Assembly (NCBI GenBank): GCA_002919115.1
Contig: PKER01000104.1
Coordinates: forward strand, 1 to 5,460
Direction: 5' to 3'
Origin: a bacterium
GTDB taxonomy: Bacteria > Actinomycetota > Thermoleophilia > Solirubrobacterales > 70-9
DNA: 5,460 bases
The notes under the pieces are model-generated. The model was given only the letters and a program-made list of their open reading frames with translations, was not told the origin of the DNA and made no database searches. Positions 4,642 to 5,460 of the stretch are shown here, piece after piece. The stretch's first letter is position 1; the number at the start of each line of letters is the position of its first letter. Made by a program: the position numbers and the translations under genes.

Positions 4642-5460
4642 GTGCCCGGCGCCCTCTCCCACCTGCGCGTCGTCGACTTCTCCCGCGTGCTCGCCGGGCC
4701 GCTCGCCGCGATGGTCCTGGGCGACCTCGGCGCCGAGGTCGTGAAGGTCGAGCGGCCGGGAGCGGGCGACGAGACCCGCGGCTGGGGCCCGCCCTTCGAC
4801 GGACGCGGGCGCGCGAGCTACTTCGAGGCGGTGAACCGCAACAAGCGCAGCGTCGCCCTCGATCTGCGCGATCCGGCCGACCTCGAGCGCGCGCGGGAGC
4901 TGGCGGCGCAGGCCGACGTGCTCGTCGAGAACTTCCGCCCCGGCGTGATGGACCGCCTCGGCCTCGGCTACGAGGAGCTGCGCGAGCGCAACCCACGGCT
5001 GATCTACGCGTCGATCACCGGGTTCGGGCGCGGGGCCGGCGCCGCCCTGCCCGGCTACGACCTGCTGGTGCAGGCGGTGGGCGGCCTGATGAGCATCACC
5101 GGCGAGCCCGATGGCGAGCCGCAGAAGGTGGGCGTCGCGCTCGTCGACGTGATCGCCGGGCTGTTCGCGGCCGTCGGGATCCTCGCCGCCGTCGAGCACC
5201 GGCACCGAAGCGGCCGCGGGCAGCGCGTCGAAATCGACCTGCTCTCCAGCCTCCTCGCCGCGCTCGCGAACCAGGCCACCGCCTACACCGTCGCCGGGGA
5301 GGTGCCGCGCCGGATGGGCAACGCCCACCCGAGCATCGCGCCGTACGAGCCGCTCCCCACCGCCCGCGGCGAGCTCGTGCTCGCGGTCGGCAACGACCGG
5401 CAGTTCGCGCGGCTCTGCGAGGCGCTCGGCGCGCCCGAGCTCGCCGCCGACGAGCGCTTC
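4642..5460 (+). CDS. Family III (CaiB/BaiF) CoA transferase, 3' truncated
   Basis: The first 273 residues of a class III CoA transferase, a family usually about 390-410 residues long; the frame is open to the window edge. These enzymes move CoA between carboxylic acids through an aspartyl-CoA thioester. Motifs include DFSRVLAGP (12-20), DLGAEVVKVERPGAGD (28-43), NRNKRSVALDL (65-75), ENFRPGVMDRLGLGYE (96-111), LIYASITGFG (120-129) and PGYDLLVQAVGGLMSITGEP (137-156). Asp169 in LVDVIAG is the probable nucleophile (Asp169 in Oxalobacter formyl-CoA transferase). The stretch GNAHPSIAPYE (226-236) followed by AVGNDRQF (248-255) reminds me of the glutarate CoA transferases (human SUGCT, Pseudomonas GcdG), which fits the adjacent GcdH-like gene. 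The GTG at 4642-4644 aligns with family N-termini; no Shine-Dalgarno precedes it. General family membership is sure, glutarate specificity is inference. Confidence 0.92.
   Translation, partial: MPGALSHLRVVDFSRVLAGPLAAMVLGDLGAEVVKVERPGAGDETRGWGPPFDGRGRASYFEAVNRNKRSVALDLRDPADLERARELAAQADVLVENFRPGVMDRLGLGYEELRERNPRLIYASITGFGRGAGAALPGYDLLVQAVGGLMSITGEPDGEPQKVGVALVDVIAGLFAAVGILAAVEHRHRSGRGQRVEIDLLSSLLAALANQATAYTVAGEVPRRMGNAHPSIAPYEPLPTARGELVLAVGNDRQFARLCEALGAPELAADERF

Noticed and set aside
3467..4996. Long open frame on the minus strand across the dehydrogenase and the divergent start
   Set aside because: Arg/Ala/Pro-rich shadow that overlaps two well-identified genes, with no recognisable domain.
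4633..5328. Minus-strand open frame of 231 codons under the CoA transferase
   Set aside because: Antisense shadow of the CaiB-type gene, whose catalytic motifs are all on the plus strand.

Overview
The window looks like ordinary chromosomal DNA from a high-GC Gram-positive bacterium. Base composition is strongly GC-rich throughout, with G or C at nearly every third codon position. The DUF4383 and DUF6458 membrane proteins and a DsbB-type oxidase with an extra N-terminal membrane segment point to Actinomycetota. A deep lineage such as Thermoleophilia (Solirubrobacterales/Gaiellales) is my best guess, but this is inference from family content, not a search result. I see no tRNA, rRNA, CRISPR array, insertion sequence, phage gene or other mobile element.

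Layout: seven complete genes lie on the minus strand from 4617 down to 32, and one truncated gene runs on the plus strand from 4642 to the right edge. In minus-strand transcription order these are a glutaryl-CoA-dehydrogenase-like acyl-CoA dehydrogenase (4617-3436), overlapping by 4 nt with a GntR/FCD regulator (3439-2747); after 121 bp a DsbB-family thiol oxidase (2625-2044); after 33 bp an aldo/keto reductase (2010-1243); after 9 bp an uncharacterised helical protein (1233-775); then, after 72 bp holding a stress-sigma-type promoter, a DUF4383 membrane protein (702-247) overlapping by 4 nt with a DUF6458 mini-membrane protein (250-32). The plus-strand gene is a family III (CaiB/BaiF) CoA transferase whose 3' end is missing.

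Functional reading: the right-hand part forms a coherent unit. A family III CoA transferase and a glutaryl-CoA-dehydrogenase-like enzyme diverge from a 24-bp gap, with a GntR/FCD repressor co-transcribed with the dehydrogenase. This resembles the CoA transferase plus GcdH pair used for glutarate breakdown (late lysine catabolism): glutarate is activated with CoA taken from succinyl-CoA, then oxidatively decarboxylated to crotonyl-CoA. The 24-bp gap contains a perfect inverted repeat (GATTTG-N9-CAAATC) that overlaps a candidate extended -10. Both genes start with GTG and lack a Shine-Dalgarno sequence, so the gap may be a bidirectional leaderless promoter controlled by one operator. The left-hand part looks like housekeeping and stress functions: disulfide formation, a reductase, an unknown protein and a small membrane-protein operon. 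No exotic defence or mobile system is visible; the most interesting items are regulatory.
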